A stretch of 64,000 bases of DNA from Isoetes taiwanensis (lineage: Eukaryota > Streptophyta > Lycopodiopsida > Isoetales > Isoetaceae), in the NCBI GenBank assembly GCA_021234155.1, contig JAJEKV010000028.1:13468134-13532133 (forward strand), in the 5' to 3' direction. The notes beneath the pieces were generated by a model. The model ran no database searches, was not told where the DNA came from, and saw only the letters and a list, made by a program, of their open reading frames with translations. How positions within the stretch are numbered: position 1 is the stretch's first letter; each line of letters opens with the position of its first letter. The position numbers and the translations under genes are program-made. Below are positions 10,743-21,362 of this stretch, in pieces.

Positions 10743-11129
10743 CTAAAAACAAATTTGGGTCCTTCAGGCCCTAAAAAAAGCATAATATGAAACCTGAGTA
10801 ACTATAATGTTATAGCATAATGTAATTTAATTACATACACTTCACCACAGCATTTAATTGCTAAATGGTATAGATATATAATTTGATTCTTCACCACAGC
10901 ATTGTATCCTGTATATGAATGGCATAAAAACATAATTTGTCTCTTCATCACAAGATCTATTTTCTGGCACGAACACGACCTATTTCAGGTCAGGCCTCGA
11001 AGCAAAAAAATCATAAGACAGACATAGAACTTTGGTTTTGAGTAAAGTGACTTTTGCTGAATAGAGGAAGACTCTAGCAGCAGTGTTGGAGTTCTTAACT
11101 TCCCTTTTTAAAAAGCACACCAATTTCAA
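10743..11129. other. AT-rich gap between MITE and LINE
   Basis: The first bases may continue the Copia remnant, but homology is lost quickly. A TTCACCACAGCATT motif occurs twice (about 10840 and 10891). Nothing else is recognised; it may include 5' sequence of the LINE. Confidence 0.4.
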
Positions 11130-12641
11130 TTGAAGCAATTTGAACATAATATCCAGAATCTATTATTTTGTAGCTCACAGGCTCCAAAACTGACTTCACA
11201 TCCTTTAGTTAAACCAAAATGGTATAAGAAACTGGTCCGAAGCAAGAAAAGGCTCTACATGAGATCTAAGAATGAAATGTTAGGACAGATGTTCATAGAG
11301 AATCCGAGATCCTTCTATTCCATCCTGAAAAAGAAATTCTCTCAGCCAGAACTCTCAATGGAAGATTTGACCCAACTAGTACATTCCTTGTACTACAAAG
11401 AATCTGCAAAAGGGATGCCACCAGAGGCAGTAACAGAAGGATTGTTCACAATTGAGGAAGTAGAGAGCAAACTTTCAGAGATGCAGAATGGCAAGGCAAC
11501 TGACCTGTACGGAATCTCAACAGAGCTATTAAAGTGGGGCGGAGATGAATTGTTAAGAAATGTAACAGATCTTATTAATAAGGCAGTATGCTACGGTCTA
11601 CCAAGAGAATGGAAGGAAAACAAGGTTGTACCAGTTCATAAGTCTGGCAGCAAGAAGGTGAGCACTAATTACAGGACAATTATGGTAGGAAACACCTTTG
11701 CAAAGCTTGTAGGTGGACTGTTGGAACGGAAAATCAGCATATGGGCAGATGAAAAAGGTGTGAGAGCAAAATGCCAAGCAGGATTCCGGAGAGGCCACTG
11801 CACCTTAGATCATGCTTTAACACTGAGAGTGATGATAGAGAGAGCTAAAGGTCCGAGAAAGGTGGTATGCTTGGCATTTGTAGATTTTTCTAAGGCTTTC
11901 GATACAATTCCCCGTGACAAATTAGGTACAAGGATGGAACAAATTGGGGTTCCTATCACGTTAAGAGGTGCGGTAGCAAGACTATATGAAGAGGTGATAG
12001 CTAAGATTTCAGTGGAGATGAAGTCAGAGATTAGGAGCACCATCGGGGTCAGGCAAGGTTGCCCGCTTTCGCCTACATTATTTGGCCTTTACATAGATGA
12101 ATTGGAGACATGGCTCCGAGATAGAAGCATAGAAGGCACCAGGTTGGGAGAATTTGTGGTACAACTGCTTCTTTATGCAGATGATGTGGTACTTATGTCA
12201 GATAATCCGACTGGTCTACAATCTCACCTGGATGCATTAGCATCTTTCTGTGAAGAGAAACAAATGAAAGTCAACTTGGAGAAGACAAAAGTCATGATAT
12301 TTGGCACAGTGCAACGTCCAGATTTCTGGTATAAAGGGGAGACGGTGCAGGTTGTGGAAGTTTATAAATACTTGGGGCTGGAATTCAATTCAAATTACAG
12401 ATGGGCAGAGTGCATTAAGAAGAGGATAGCAGGTGGAAAAGCAGCGCTGTACGGAATGTTGAGAAGATGCCAAAAAGTCTCACTTAACAATTGGGGATTG
12501 AGGAAGATGTTGTTTAAAATATTTGTTCAAACGGTTGTGTTGTATGGTGCGCCTATTTGGGGAGCTCTAATTTACGGAAAAACGATTGGCGACAAGTTGA
12601 GAGTATCCTTAAAACATTCATATGAGAGGAACTTGGGATAA
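11130..12641 (+). CDS. LINE reverse transcriptase
   Basis: This 503-residue frame carries the classic non-LTR RT blocks. The fingers have NYRTIMVGNTFAKL (about residue 180). Motif A is FVDFSKAFDTIPRDKL (about 250), holding the first catalytic Asp. Motif B is IGVRQGCPLSPTLFGLYIDE (about 305), and motif C is LLLYADDVVLMS (about 347), holding the Asp pair. The thumb region KVNLEKTKVMIFG and KYLGLEF follows. About 110 residues of pre-RT sequence are present. An intact element of this kind makes cDNA directly at a nicked target; with no endonuclease and a C-terminal break, this copy is probably inactive. The upstream limit of the true frame is unknown, so the start is arbitrary. Confidence 0.85.
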   Translation: MKQFEHNIQNLLFCSSQAPKLTSHPLVKPKWYKKLVRSKKRLYMRSKNEMLGQMFIENPRSFYSILKKKFSQPELSMEDLTQLVHSLYYKESAKGMPPEAVTEGLFTIEEVESKLSEMQNGKATDLYGISTELLKWGGDELLRNVTDLINKAVCYGLPREWKENKVVPVHKSGSKKVSTNYRTIMVGNTFAKLVGGLLERKISIWADEKGVRAKCQAGFRRGHCTLDHALTLRVMIERAKGPRKVVCLAFVDFSKAFDTIPRDKLGTRMEQIGVPITLRGAVARLYEEVIAKISVEMKSEIRSTIGVRQGCPLSPTLFGLYIDELETWLRDRSIEGTRLGEFVVQLLLYADDVVLMSDNPTGLQSHLDALASFCEEKQMKVNLEKTKVMIFGTVQRPDFWYKGETVQVVEVYKYLGLEFNSNYRWAECIKKRIAGGKAALYGMLRRCQKVSLNNWGLRKMLFKIFVQTVVLYGAPIWGALIYGKTIGDKLRVSLKHSYERNLG

Positions 12642-13300
12642 AGAAACAAACCCCTTATCGCGATCATGTTGGCTGAAGTGGGCTTCATCCCTCTTGAGGC
12701 AGAAGCTCTCTGTATGACAATAAATTATGTAAATAGAGGCAGCCAGATGGATGATGACAGATTACCAAAGATGGCTTTACTTCAATCCGCACAAAAAGGT
12801 TGGTACAAAGAGGTGAAAGATTGGGTCTCCAAATGGGGATTGATGACGCCGACCGGCCAATAATGTAAATTGGAATTAGAGAACTTGTTCAAGAAAAAGT
12901 GCTAAACAAGATGTGGCATAATCCGGGATCAAGGATGAAGATATCTGAGAGAAGAAATAAATCCGATGGTGACATACACAAGCTCAGAATACTTAAATGC
13001 ACACATATCAAGATACAATGGGCACACGATAGCAAAGTCTGAGGACAAGTTCACATCAATTAAGGGTAGAAACAGGAAGGTGGGAAAAGCTCCCGGAGAA
13101 GATCGAGTTTTGCGGTTTGTGTAGATAAGGTTGAAGGCGAGTCACATGTTTTTCTGCACTGCCCACTTTATTCAGACATAAGGAGACGATTTGGCATTGA
13201 TTATCCAAACTTTTACACTCTACTCCAGATAGAACCTAACAGACTAAGCTGCTTCTTTAGAGAAATTGAAAACTTTAAACATTTACATGATTGACATTGT
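12642..13300 (+). pseudogene. Frameshifted LINE C-terminus with zinc-binding cluster
   Basis: After the RT stop, coding similarity continues in other frames: MLAEVGFIPLEAEALC from 12666, and then, after further shifts, FCGLC near 13110 and HVFLHCPLYSDIRRRFG near 13150. The CX2C and HX4C spacing is that of the zinc-binding region found at the end of many plant LINE proteins. At least two frameshifts separate these parts, so the protein cannot be made in one piece. Confidence 0.65.
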
Positions 13301-13369
13301 ATGTTTCTTTTGTCGCTCTATGACCTTTTAGGGTCCTAAAGAGTGTGATCAATATATTTTCATTTTCAT

Positions 13370-13545
13370 TTTGATTAACCAATGGTTTTATTTTGATTAA
13401 CCAATGATATTAACCAATGATATTAACCCATTTGCATTAACCAACCCCATTTGCATTAACCAATTGTTTTATTTTGATTAACCAATGATGTTAACCAATG
13501 GTTTTATTTTGATTAACCAATGATATTAACCAATTGTTGGAATGG
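13370..13545. repeat. ATTAACCAATG tandem repeat
   Basis: The motif ATTAACCAATG, alternating with GGTTTTATTTTG, recurs about nine times directly after the LINE tail. A simple AT-rich array. Confidence 0.75.
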
Positions 13546-13619
13546 TTGGAATGAAATTGTCAATTGTATGTTTTTATTGTTATGTGAGTTGGTAACTTGT
13601 CTAATCTTTTGGTAATTTT

Positions 13620-13960
13620 AGACTTGGATGATTTAGCTGTTGACTTGGCTGCCATATTGCCTGATGACTTGGCTGTTGACTTGGCTGCCACCTTGCCTGC
13701 TGACTTGGCTACTGAATTGCCTGCCACCTTGTCTGTTGACTTGTCTGGCCGACTTGGTGTTGACTTGGCGCCACCTTGCCTCGGGCCGACTTGGCTACTT
13801 GATTTGCTCGCCACTTTGTTCCACGACTTGTCCGTTGACTTACCTGGCTGACTTGGTCGCCACCTTGTCCTGGCGACTTGGCTCTTGATTTGCCCCGCCA
13901 CCTTGTCTGTGACTTGTCGTTGACTTTCTGTTGACTTGTCTGCGTTGACTTACTCGTTGT
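13620..13960. repeat. GACTTGGCTG minisatellite
   Basis: Irregular repeats of TTGACTTGGCTGCCACCTTG and shorter forms fill about 340 bp. They keep frames open on both strands (Asp-Leu-Ala rich on plus, Lys-Ser rich on minus). These frames are a by-product of the repeat, not genes. Confidence 0.75.
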
Positions 13961-14092
13961 TTTGGGCTGGCTGGATTGCTGCTTTGCTAGCAACATCACA
14001 TTGTGCTAATATATGTGAGCAAGTCCGCAAACTTTCAAGTATGTTTTCATGGACATCGCCTTCCAATTCAAACATATTACATCCCACATCTT

Positions 14093-16429
14093 TCATTTCA
14101 AAATTGCATGACACAACCCGGTGGCTATAAATCTGCTAGCGGTCGGCTCATATTCAAGCGGCTCATATTTGTTGTCTCCTACTAGTTTATAAAACTTGCC
14201 TGTCACGACGACTTCCCTCCTCCCAAATTTTTGGCCCCATGGGTCTTTGTAGGCCTTCTCTACAACATGCTTAGGTACAGTGGACTTTAAGATGTAGAAG
14301 TCAACCTTCTCTTTGTTATCTGCTGGAGCAACCACTGCAAAGTTCTCCCCTACATCAATAATATCTGATTTCCACTCAGCATCCCCCTCATAGACTGGCC
14401 CATCCACAAGTGCAGTATCATCTTGAATCCCTGGTCTTAATTCTGAAAAAGTCCAGGTACCTATTCTATCTTTGTTTATGCATTTACTGTACTTACCCAA
14501 CCAACAATCATGACAAAAGCACGAGTAATTCATATGTGCAACTTGAGTAGCATCCTTGGAGTTTACTGGCCTGATGCTATGGAATTTACTAGACCCTGAT
14601 AAAGTAGCACAGTCAAACTGCTCAACTCTGCTTACTTCATCAATCTTTATCTCCCAAAAGTACCTAAAAACAATTAATAATTTGTTACAGTTAGTAATGT
14701 TTACCACAGCAGCACTGGTACAGCAGTCTTCATTAACATATGCAGTACCTATGTTTGTCAGAATCTTTGAAGTGCTCCGTGCAGAATTGAACAACGTCTC
14801 GGGCATTTCTTAAAGGTTTGGAATTTCTTTTCAATATTTCATGGGTGAGTGCTCTCTTCAGAACAGCCCCTGCCCCATCATGCTCCCCTGCAAGGCAACA
14901 AACAACTATCTTTAATGTTTTGCAGATTCCAGCCTTAATGAGACATTGGAATTTACCTTTTCTATGATATGATGCAAAGTAGTTCCAGTGAATTGGAATG
15001 CCTGATACCTTATAAAATCTACCAAGAAAATAGAAATTTCTTGCACCCTTGAACTGAGATGAGCAGCCATCTGACCACATTATATGGTTGTTGTATTTGA
15101 CTTCCTTGTTGGCCAAGTAATCAGCATGCTTGTTAAGACAGTGCTGGACAAACAAGGTGTCATGCTCCCTATCATCCGAAATGTAAAAGTGTGTCTCCTT
15201 GATGATATTCCTATCACCTTTGCATAATGAATTCTCCTCCACCTCTTTTGCAGTTGCATGCCTATAAGTGATGTGCACAAGTATTGTGCATTGGTCATTT
15301 CTCCAATGTAAGCTTTGGATCTTGAAGGTATAGTTTTCAGCGAAATCAATGACAGACACCACTGTGTTTTCTGGGAAAGTGCCTAAACAATCTCTGAATT
15401 GTTTTGCCTGCCATCTAGCCTCATAATTATGGGGAATGAATTCAGTTAAAATATTTTTAGCATATGACATCACATCTGCTGTTGAATTCGTCTTGTATAC
15501 CAGCTTCACAACAGGCTTTGGAACCACCTTTGTCCCACCTTTGCCATCAGGTTCTTTTGCTGATTCATAAACCTAAAAGCAAAGCAATGATTAGTTTAAT
15601 AAATCACAAAAACAGAAAGGAAATGTACATCACCCACCCTATCAAAAGTTTTCCAATCTACTAAATGCCCTGCAGCCTTGCTTAATTCTTTTGGACACAT
15701 AGGTAACTTAGATGGGCCACAAGCAGTGCATTTCAACAACATGCAATTATGAGTATACCACTCATCTGCAATGTCCTTGGAACATACAATTGACCTCCAC
15801 AAATCACTTGAAGATTTGTAGGTCTTAGTATTAGCTTCACACTTTGCTCCAGCACCACAAACAGAACAAGTACAACTACAATCAGCACCATGAATCTTTG
15901 TATCCAACCTAATCTTGTTTAGTGCTTGTCTAACATAATCTAGTCTCATATGATACACACAACAACAAGTCTCCCTGTCCTTTACTTTTCGAACAAATGG
16001 AGGTTTCAGTGCACGAAAAGCTGAGAATAAAACTTCGAATTTTAGATATTCTTTTCGAAAAGTAGCATAAAAAGAACATTGCATTAAAAGTAACAAGTAC
16101 ATTAGTATTGTAAACAAATGAATTATAAACTTAAAAGAAAAAAACCAGCCTCAGTTTCTTCCAAGAAGTGTAGAGCATGCATTATCTTCTTTCCTTTGCC
16201 AAGCCTAATCTTAATAACATGTTTCTTGCATGGTGACACTCGGGTCTGATGAGTCCAAAAATCAATTACTAATTTCTGCTGTTTTCTGCTTAGTTTATCA
16301 GATCTGGTTTTCTTTTTGAACATTGACCATGGGCCATCACCAATTTCTGCTGTTTTTCTCCTCTGAACTGCTGTTGTCACATATCTTCTATTCAAGTTTA
16401 GGCACTTGGAAGTTCCCAAGCAATTAGTG
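14093..16429 (-). pseudogene. TnA transposase, C-terminal part (split by TnB)
   Basis: A minus-strand, intron-containing gene homologous to the TnB transposase. From the C-terminus: exon 14093-14663 (VGENFAVVAPADNKEKVDFY), exon ~14749-14887 (GEHDGAGAV), exon ~14957-15572 with DFAENYTFKIQ and MWSDGCSSQFKG, an exon ~15643-16082 rich in Cys (RETCCCVYH, CSCTCSVCGAG), and RVSPCKKHVIK up to 16429. The presumed catalytic acidic residues lie in DFAENY, WSDG and HDG. The reading frame is cut at 16430 by TnB and resumes at 23616 (see that entry). The last intron's acceptor side is hard to place and may be mutated. No convergent accessory gene is seen to its left, and TnA's own ends were not found. Confidence 0.8.
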
Positions 16430-16435
16430 CCAGGG
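16430..16435. repeat. Likely TnB target-site duplication (left)
   Basis: CCAGGG, repeated at 23610-23615. The empty site reads GTTGT-CCCTGG-CACTAATTG on the minus strand and keeps the TnA coding frame. The length (6, 4 or 2) depends on where the inverted repeat is taken to start. Confidence 0.65.
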
Positions 16436-16464
16436 GGTGTAAATATGATAATGCTACCCAAAAA
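16436..16464 (+). repeat. TnB left terminal inverted repeat
   Basis: GGTGTAAATATGATAATGCT followed by ACCCAAAAA. It pairs with 23581-23609, 28 of 29 positions. Confidence 0.9.
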
Positions 16465-16475
16465 GCACCGTCCGG

Positions 16476-16509
16476 ACAAGTGCTTTAGGTGCTTGAGGTG
16501 CTTTCTACT
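16476..16509 (+). repeat. TnB left subterminal AGTGCTT repeats
   Basis: ACAAGTGCTTTAGGTGCTTG plus AGGTGCTTTC. The same motif lies inside the right end (23537-23577) in the same orientation and, inverted, in a transposase intron (19096-19142). Such arrays often bind transposase; that role is inferred. Confidence 0.65.
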
Positions 16510-16710
16510 CGATGAATTTTCATTCAACAACCTCGGGGGTTGTTACTCCAGAAATAGTATGCATGTTCCGGTTGGGGAGGGATCGATGACATGGATGTCC
16601 CCGCGCGAATTGCCAGAGCAATCCTTATGTTTGGCGGGATCTCAAGTTGGCGGGATTCTTGAGGAAAGTTTTCTTTCTTGGATTGTCATTCTTCCCAAGC
16701 TTCGTTACCA

Positions 16711-19700
16711 TGGCTGAAAATTCACTGGCAATTCTCAATTCTAATTCCAATCCCAATCCCAATCCCAATCCCAATCCCAATCCCAATTCCAGTTTTCCAT
16801 TGCACCTCCATTTTACGGCCAATTCTGAAAGCCTTGATGATCAGAATAGAAGAATTTATCTGGAATTTGAAGCCAACAGGAAAAGATAATCGAGAAAGAG
16901 AATGAAAGAAAGGGAAAAGGAAAACATTCCACCAAACCAGAGGAAGAAAAACAATTGCTTAGTGAAAGAAGATTGCAGGAACTCTCAAAAGAGTTAGATG
17001 ATTCTTTTAATCACATTGTCAGGAACGTTTCTGAGGATTTGGATAAAGGGAAAGTTCTTCAAAGACTTTTCAAGAGAAACAAACATTTGCCATTGGAAGC
17101 AGATGTACCAGATCCCAGGGATATTGCTATAATGAAAACCATGATTGTGAATGTTAGGGAGACAATGCAGGCACAAAAAATGCAAAGAACAACTGATGTC
17201 CTCCAAGCAAGAAAGAGCACCCTTCAAATGGCAGCATCTTCGACAGGAGGGATTAATCAATCTGCAATTTCAAGGGTTCTATCTGTTCCAAGAAAAACTA
17301 TTACCATGGCATTTAGAAGACGTATATTTGCAGAGTGTGAAGCTGGCCCTTGGTCAATATTTGGAAGGAAGAGAAGAAGTGACGCATTTTCAGCTGAAGA
17401 AATATCCACGGTGAGGAAGTTTTGGGATGAAAATACTAGAGTCTCACCTTATAAGAAGCATGTGAGGAAGCATTTGGCTGAAAATGGTGATAAAATTGAT
17501 CATCCTATTCATTTGCTAGAGATTACACAGGTAATAGTTTCGACCAGAAATTTGAAATGTTGTGCACTAATTCTTTCATTCACTTTATAAAATAACTAAA
17601 TTTATTATTGTTATTGTGTTCAGGTACAATTGTACCTTGCTTTCAAGAAGGAACATCCTAATATAAAGATGTCCCAACAGGCTTTTGAAAAACTGAAGCC
17701 AAGCTATGTAAGAAAACTTCAAGAAAGGGAGACTTGTTGTTGCCAATACCATTTGCACTTAGAATTTGCAAGGCAGGCCATCAACAATATGAGGACAGAT
17801 CCTTATGATGTTCATAAGGATTGTAAGTGTCAGTGCAAGGTTTGTGGACCAGGTCTAATCTGCATGGCTAAGGAGAACATCATCAGATCAAGTAGTGATT
17901 ATTGGAGAATGGTGGTCTGCCCAAAGGATGAGAGTGATGAGTAGCATAAGCATGCGTGTCTGATGCAGACTTGTACAAAATGTGGTTTAAAGAAGTGAGT
18001 ACATGGTTTCCTTTGTTTCAAACCTATAATTTTGCTTTCTATTTACCATGTTTGCTATAATGTATTGCAGGCTGCCAACATGTCCTAAGGAGAGGAATAA
18101 GAGCAAGACTTACAATGTGAATTGGAAAGTGTTTGAGAAGGTAATGACTTTCAAATTAGATTGCAAAGTGCATTTAGTGACTTCATTAAATATGATTCAA
18201 TCATATGACTTCCATATCAGGAGCTGATAAATTGGCCTTAACATGGCAGGTAGAAGTCCAAAGAAAGAAGACATTGAAGTCATCTAAGAAACCTCCAGAG
18301 GTTACAAAATTGGCCTACAAATTGGGTAGCCCTTTTGAATTTAATGAGCATGCAAGAAATACTTTGAAATCTTTTGTACCTCATAATTATAGAGCTCATT
18401 GGCAAGCCAAGGAATTCAGGAAATGCTTGGCAACACTTCAAGATGATACCATTGTTTCTGTCATAGATTTTGCTGAGAATTATGGATTTAAGATCCAACA
18501 AGAAGCTCAATCCCGTCATTGGCATACTGACCAGGTGTCAATTCTAGTGCATATAACCTACAGGAGGATGAAAGAGGAAGAAGAAGAAGAAAGAAAAAAG
18601 AAAGAGGAAGAGAACTCATGCAAGAAGAACAAGAACTTGGCCAAAGAAAAAAGGAAACAAAGTCTCCAAGGTATTGTGAAGGAAACTCATTTCTATATTA
18701 GTGATGACAAAACACATGACACAGAATATGTCCAACATTGTCTACAAATGCATGCTGATTGGTTGCAAAGTATTGGAGTTGAATATAAAAAACATGTGTT
18801 TTGGAGTGATGGATGTTCTTCACAATTCAAGTCTTCGAGACCATTCCACTTTCTTGGTAGATTTTATGGAAGAATGGGCAAGGATCTTCTATGGAATTTT
18901 TTTGCTAGCTCACATGGGAAAGGTGAGCATGATGGTGCTGGAGCAGTTATAAAGAGGATAATAACTCAAGAGCAAATGAAGTATAATGGATGGAAACTAC
19001 AGTGTGCAAAGGAGGTAGTTGTTTTTCTTAAATGGCACTTTGAAAATCATTATCAAAAGGTATAATTTTGTAGTGTTTTACAATTTTATTGCAGACATTT
19101 CAGCACTTCAAGCACTTTCCAGCACTTAAAGCACTTGCTGTTCATATTGTTACAGGTATTTCTGGGAGGTAGAGTCTTCAAAGATAGATAGATCAGAAAG
19201 ATTGGAATGCCATACTTTAAAGGGAACTCAATTGCTCCACTGCATAAGACCATGTGACAAGAAGAACTCTTTGAAGGTAGCTTACAGACCTTTGTCATGC
19301 TTTTGCAACTACTGCATTCAATTTAAGTGGGATAAATGCATCAATATGAGTCGAATTGGTTTTTGGGCAACCATTCAGTTGAGGTTGAAGGATCCTATGA
19401 ATACAGGTGACAGCAATGATTTGCAAGAAAATGATGAGTATGATGTTGAGGAAGAAGAAGAGGATGAAGATGATATAATGAGTTCTATGATAGAAGTGGG
19501 TGACAATTTTGCTGTAAATGCTGAAGAAGGGAATGAAGAAGGGGTAGATTTTTATGTACTTAAATGCACTGAAGCAAAGAATACTTTGCTAGAAAATTAT
19601 AAGGATGGATGGGGAAATGTATTCGGGGTCGAAGAAGTTATTGTGACGGGACATTATTACAAACAAATCGATGGTGGTCTAAGGTTTCAACTATTGCAGA

Positions 19701-19843
19701 ACAAACCAGTTGCCAGTGTAAATAGCCATCTTGTTAGACTTTCTAAATTTGACATGATTGCAGATGCAGAAGGCTCAAACTTGTATATCATGGCAGAAGA
19801 CACTTGCCAGCAGATCATGAGTAGTCTTCCACCTGCCTCATAG
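16711..19843 (+). pseudogene. TnB DDE-type transposase
   Basis: Five exons inferred from homology and GT-AG sites: 16711-17530, 17624-17994, 18071-18140, 18250-19059, 19156-19843. The N-terminus has an Asn-Pro repeat, a charged stretch and KTITMAFRRR...WSIFGRKRRSD, probably DNA binding. Exon 2 is Cys-rich (ETCCCQYH, CKCQCKVCGPG, CTKCGLKK) and probably binds zinc. Exon 4 holds the core: VIDFAENYGFKIQ, FWSDGCSSQFKSS and SHGKGEHDGAGAVIKR, with three conserved acidic positions as in DDE/D transposases. The last exon has an acidic loop and VGDNFAVNAE. Defects: a TAG stop at 17942-17944 where TnA has Trp, and a frame change near 16880. I do not recognise a named superfamily. Confidence 0.75.
19096..19142 (-). 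repeat. Internal copy of TnB subterminal motif in an intron
   Basis: Within the last intron of the transposase, CAGCACTTCAAGCACTTTCC then AGCACTTAAAGCACTTG. The reverse complement contains CAAGTGCTTTAAGTGCT, the motif of both subterminal blocks. Confidence 0.6.
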
Positions 19844-20441
19844 AAGGTAATATGTACAACAGTCTGTTCAAAAGAATAAGACACACAAAATTGAGCATCC
19901 CACATATCTGCACTACACATATTTGTTATCACCAGGCCTGCAATGTGTTCAAAGTGATATACACATATCTGCAATGTTAAAAGAGCAAGACACACAAAAT
20001 TGAGCTGAACTGTGAATCTGTTAGCTTAAGGCCTGCAATGTCTTCAAAGTATTGGACAAACTTGAAGCAAGAATAACAAAATAACAAGATAACAAAACAT
20101 AACAGAATTGAGGCAAAGTTTTACTCGTATAGTATTACAAAGTGTTTCACAAAATTGAGGTCTCAGCCTCTATGTCACAGTTTTCACAAAATTGAGGCAT
20201 ATCTGCACTCATATACTATTACAAACAGTTTCACAAAATTGAGGTCTCAGCCTCTATGTCAAGGGTTTCACAAAATTCACATGTATGTACAAGAAGTATT
20301 CTTCTAGGCAATAGTCAAATATTTCTTCATCTGCTCCAACTGATCAGCACTGAAATGTTTCCCAAAACCATCCACTATCCACTTAATCTGACCCTTGCAG
20401 TAAGCTCTAACTAATAAACTCTGATCCTGACCAATTTGTTG

Positions 20442-21065
20442 CTAAAATAGTGCATCCAGAACACCTAGGGATGTTCTTGTAAAAGCCTCTGGCCTAGAAT
20501 TTATCTTCAAAATTGCAGAAACGTCTTCAACCTGTGCAACTTGTCTAATCATTGGAAGCAAATAAGAGTCAAGAATATCATCATGAGGATGGCTTTGGAA
20601 AGTAGGCACCAGGGACATGTATGTCTTGTATACTTCATCATCTGCAAGAACCACATTATTTCCATATTCTGGAAAAGCTTCATACACCTTATGAAGTGGC
20701 TTCATGAATACTGGATTTGCAGATTCGAGTGGCCATTTGAAAGGCATCTCATCACAATATTGTTGGTCCCACACAAATACAAGTTTACCTTTGATAAAAG
20801 GACAGACAACATCAATAACTTCTGCAACATTGAATGCATTCATGGATGACCAAATTGCAAGGTCGAATAGTCTAGAGGCTTCCTTCAAGAATGCGTGAAC
20901 ACCTGGCCTCAACACAACCAATTTGTTAGTGGTTGATGTTCTCAAAAGCTGAGTGCTAAGCCGTCTCAGGTCTTCTCTTATTTGATTGGTTCTTCTATAA
21001 CTCTTAACCAGCACGCCATTGAGATCTAGTATCAACAACTTCTTTTTCATAGGTACAACTTGCAC
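20442..21065 (-). CDS. TnB accessory protein: FCP1-like HAD domain
   Basis: 207 residues, probably the C-terminal exon of the accessory gene. It has the HAD order of FCP1/SCP-type phosphatases. Motif I is LLILDLNGVL (about residue 10). LRPGVHAFLKEA and AIWSSM follow (motif II Ser). A Lys lies in FMKPLHKVYEAFP, and motif IV is VVLADDEVYK. Canonical motif I is DxDx(T/V); here the second Asp is Asn, as in TnC/TnF. I recall the same DLNG form in a plant-wide family of uncharacterised FCP1-like proteins, so this may be ancestral and not a loss. Catalysis is uncertain. The frame is intact. A short run of small exons probably links it to the RING exon at 21363. Confidence 0.7.
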   Translation of the reverse strand: MQVVPMKKKLLILDLNGVLVKSYRRTNQIREDLRRLSTQLLRTSTTNKLVVLRPGVHAFLKEASRLFDLAIWSSMNAFNVAEVIDVVCPFIKGKLVFVWDQQYCDEMPFKWPLESANPVFMKPLHKVYEAFPEYGNNVVLADDEVYKTYMSLVPTFQSHPHDDILDSYLLPMIRQVAQVEDVSAILKINSRPEAFTRTSLGVLDALF

Positions 21066-21362
21066 ATCAGAACACCTAATAAGTTAAATAACATGCAATT
21101 CAGTGAATTATTCAAGAAAAGAGTAAAATTAAAATTAAGAGTAATAACCTCGAAGTTAAATTGCTGAGTTGCAAATCAGTTACAATTGTACTTTGCAACT
21201 CGGTAGACCTGATGTTCAGACAATTAATTAAGTGAATACAGGATCAATAGATCCACAAAAACTTCAAATTAAATTAAAAAGTCATAAACCTGGAAGTTAA
21301 ATTGGAAACAGTTAAATCCTTATCAAGTTGTACTACTTTGTGAATCCCTGAACATTAAAATA

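Larger units (their letters stand above)
11130..13330 (+). mobile_element. 5'-truncated LINE (non-LTR retrotransposon)
   Basis: A long reverse-transcriptase frame is followed by a broken C-terminal part with a CX2C...HX4C cluster. The 3' end has a repeated TTTTCATTTTCATTTT tail near 13355-13372. No apurinic-type endonuclease domain is visible upstream, so the copy appears 5'-truncated, as is usual for LINEs. No clear target duplication was found. Confidence 0.8.

Noticed and set aside
13560-13999. Open frames over the GACTTGGCTG repeat
   Set aside because: Frames on both strands are translations of a minisatellite.
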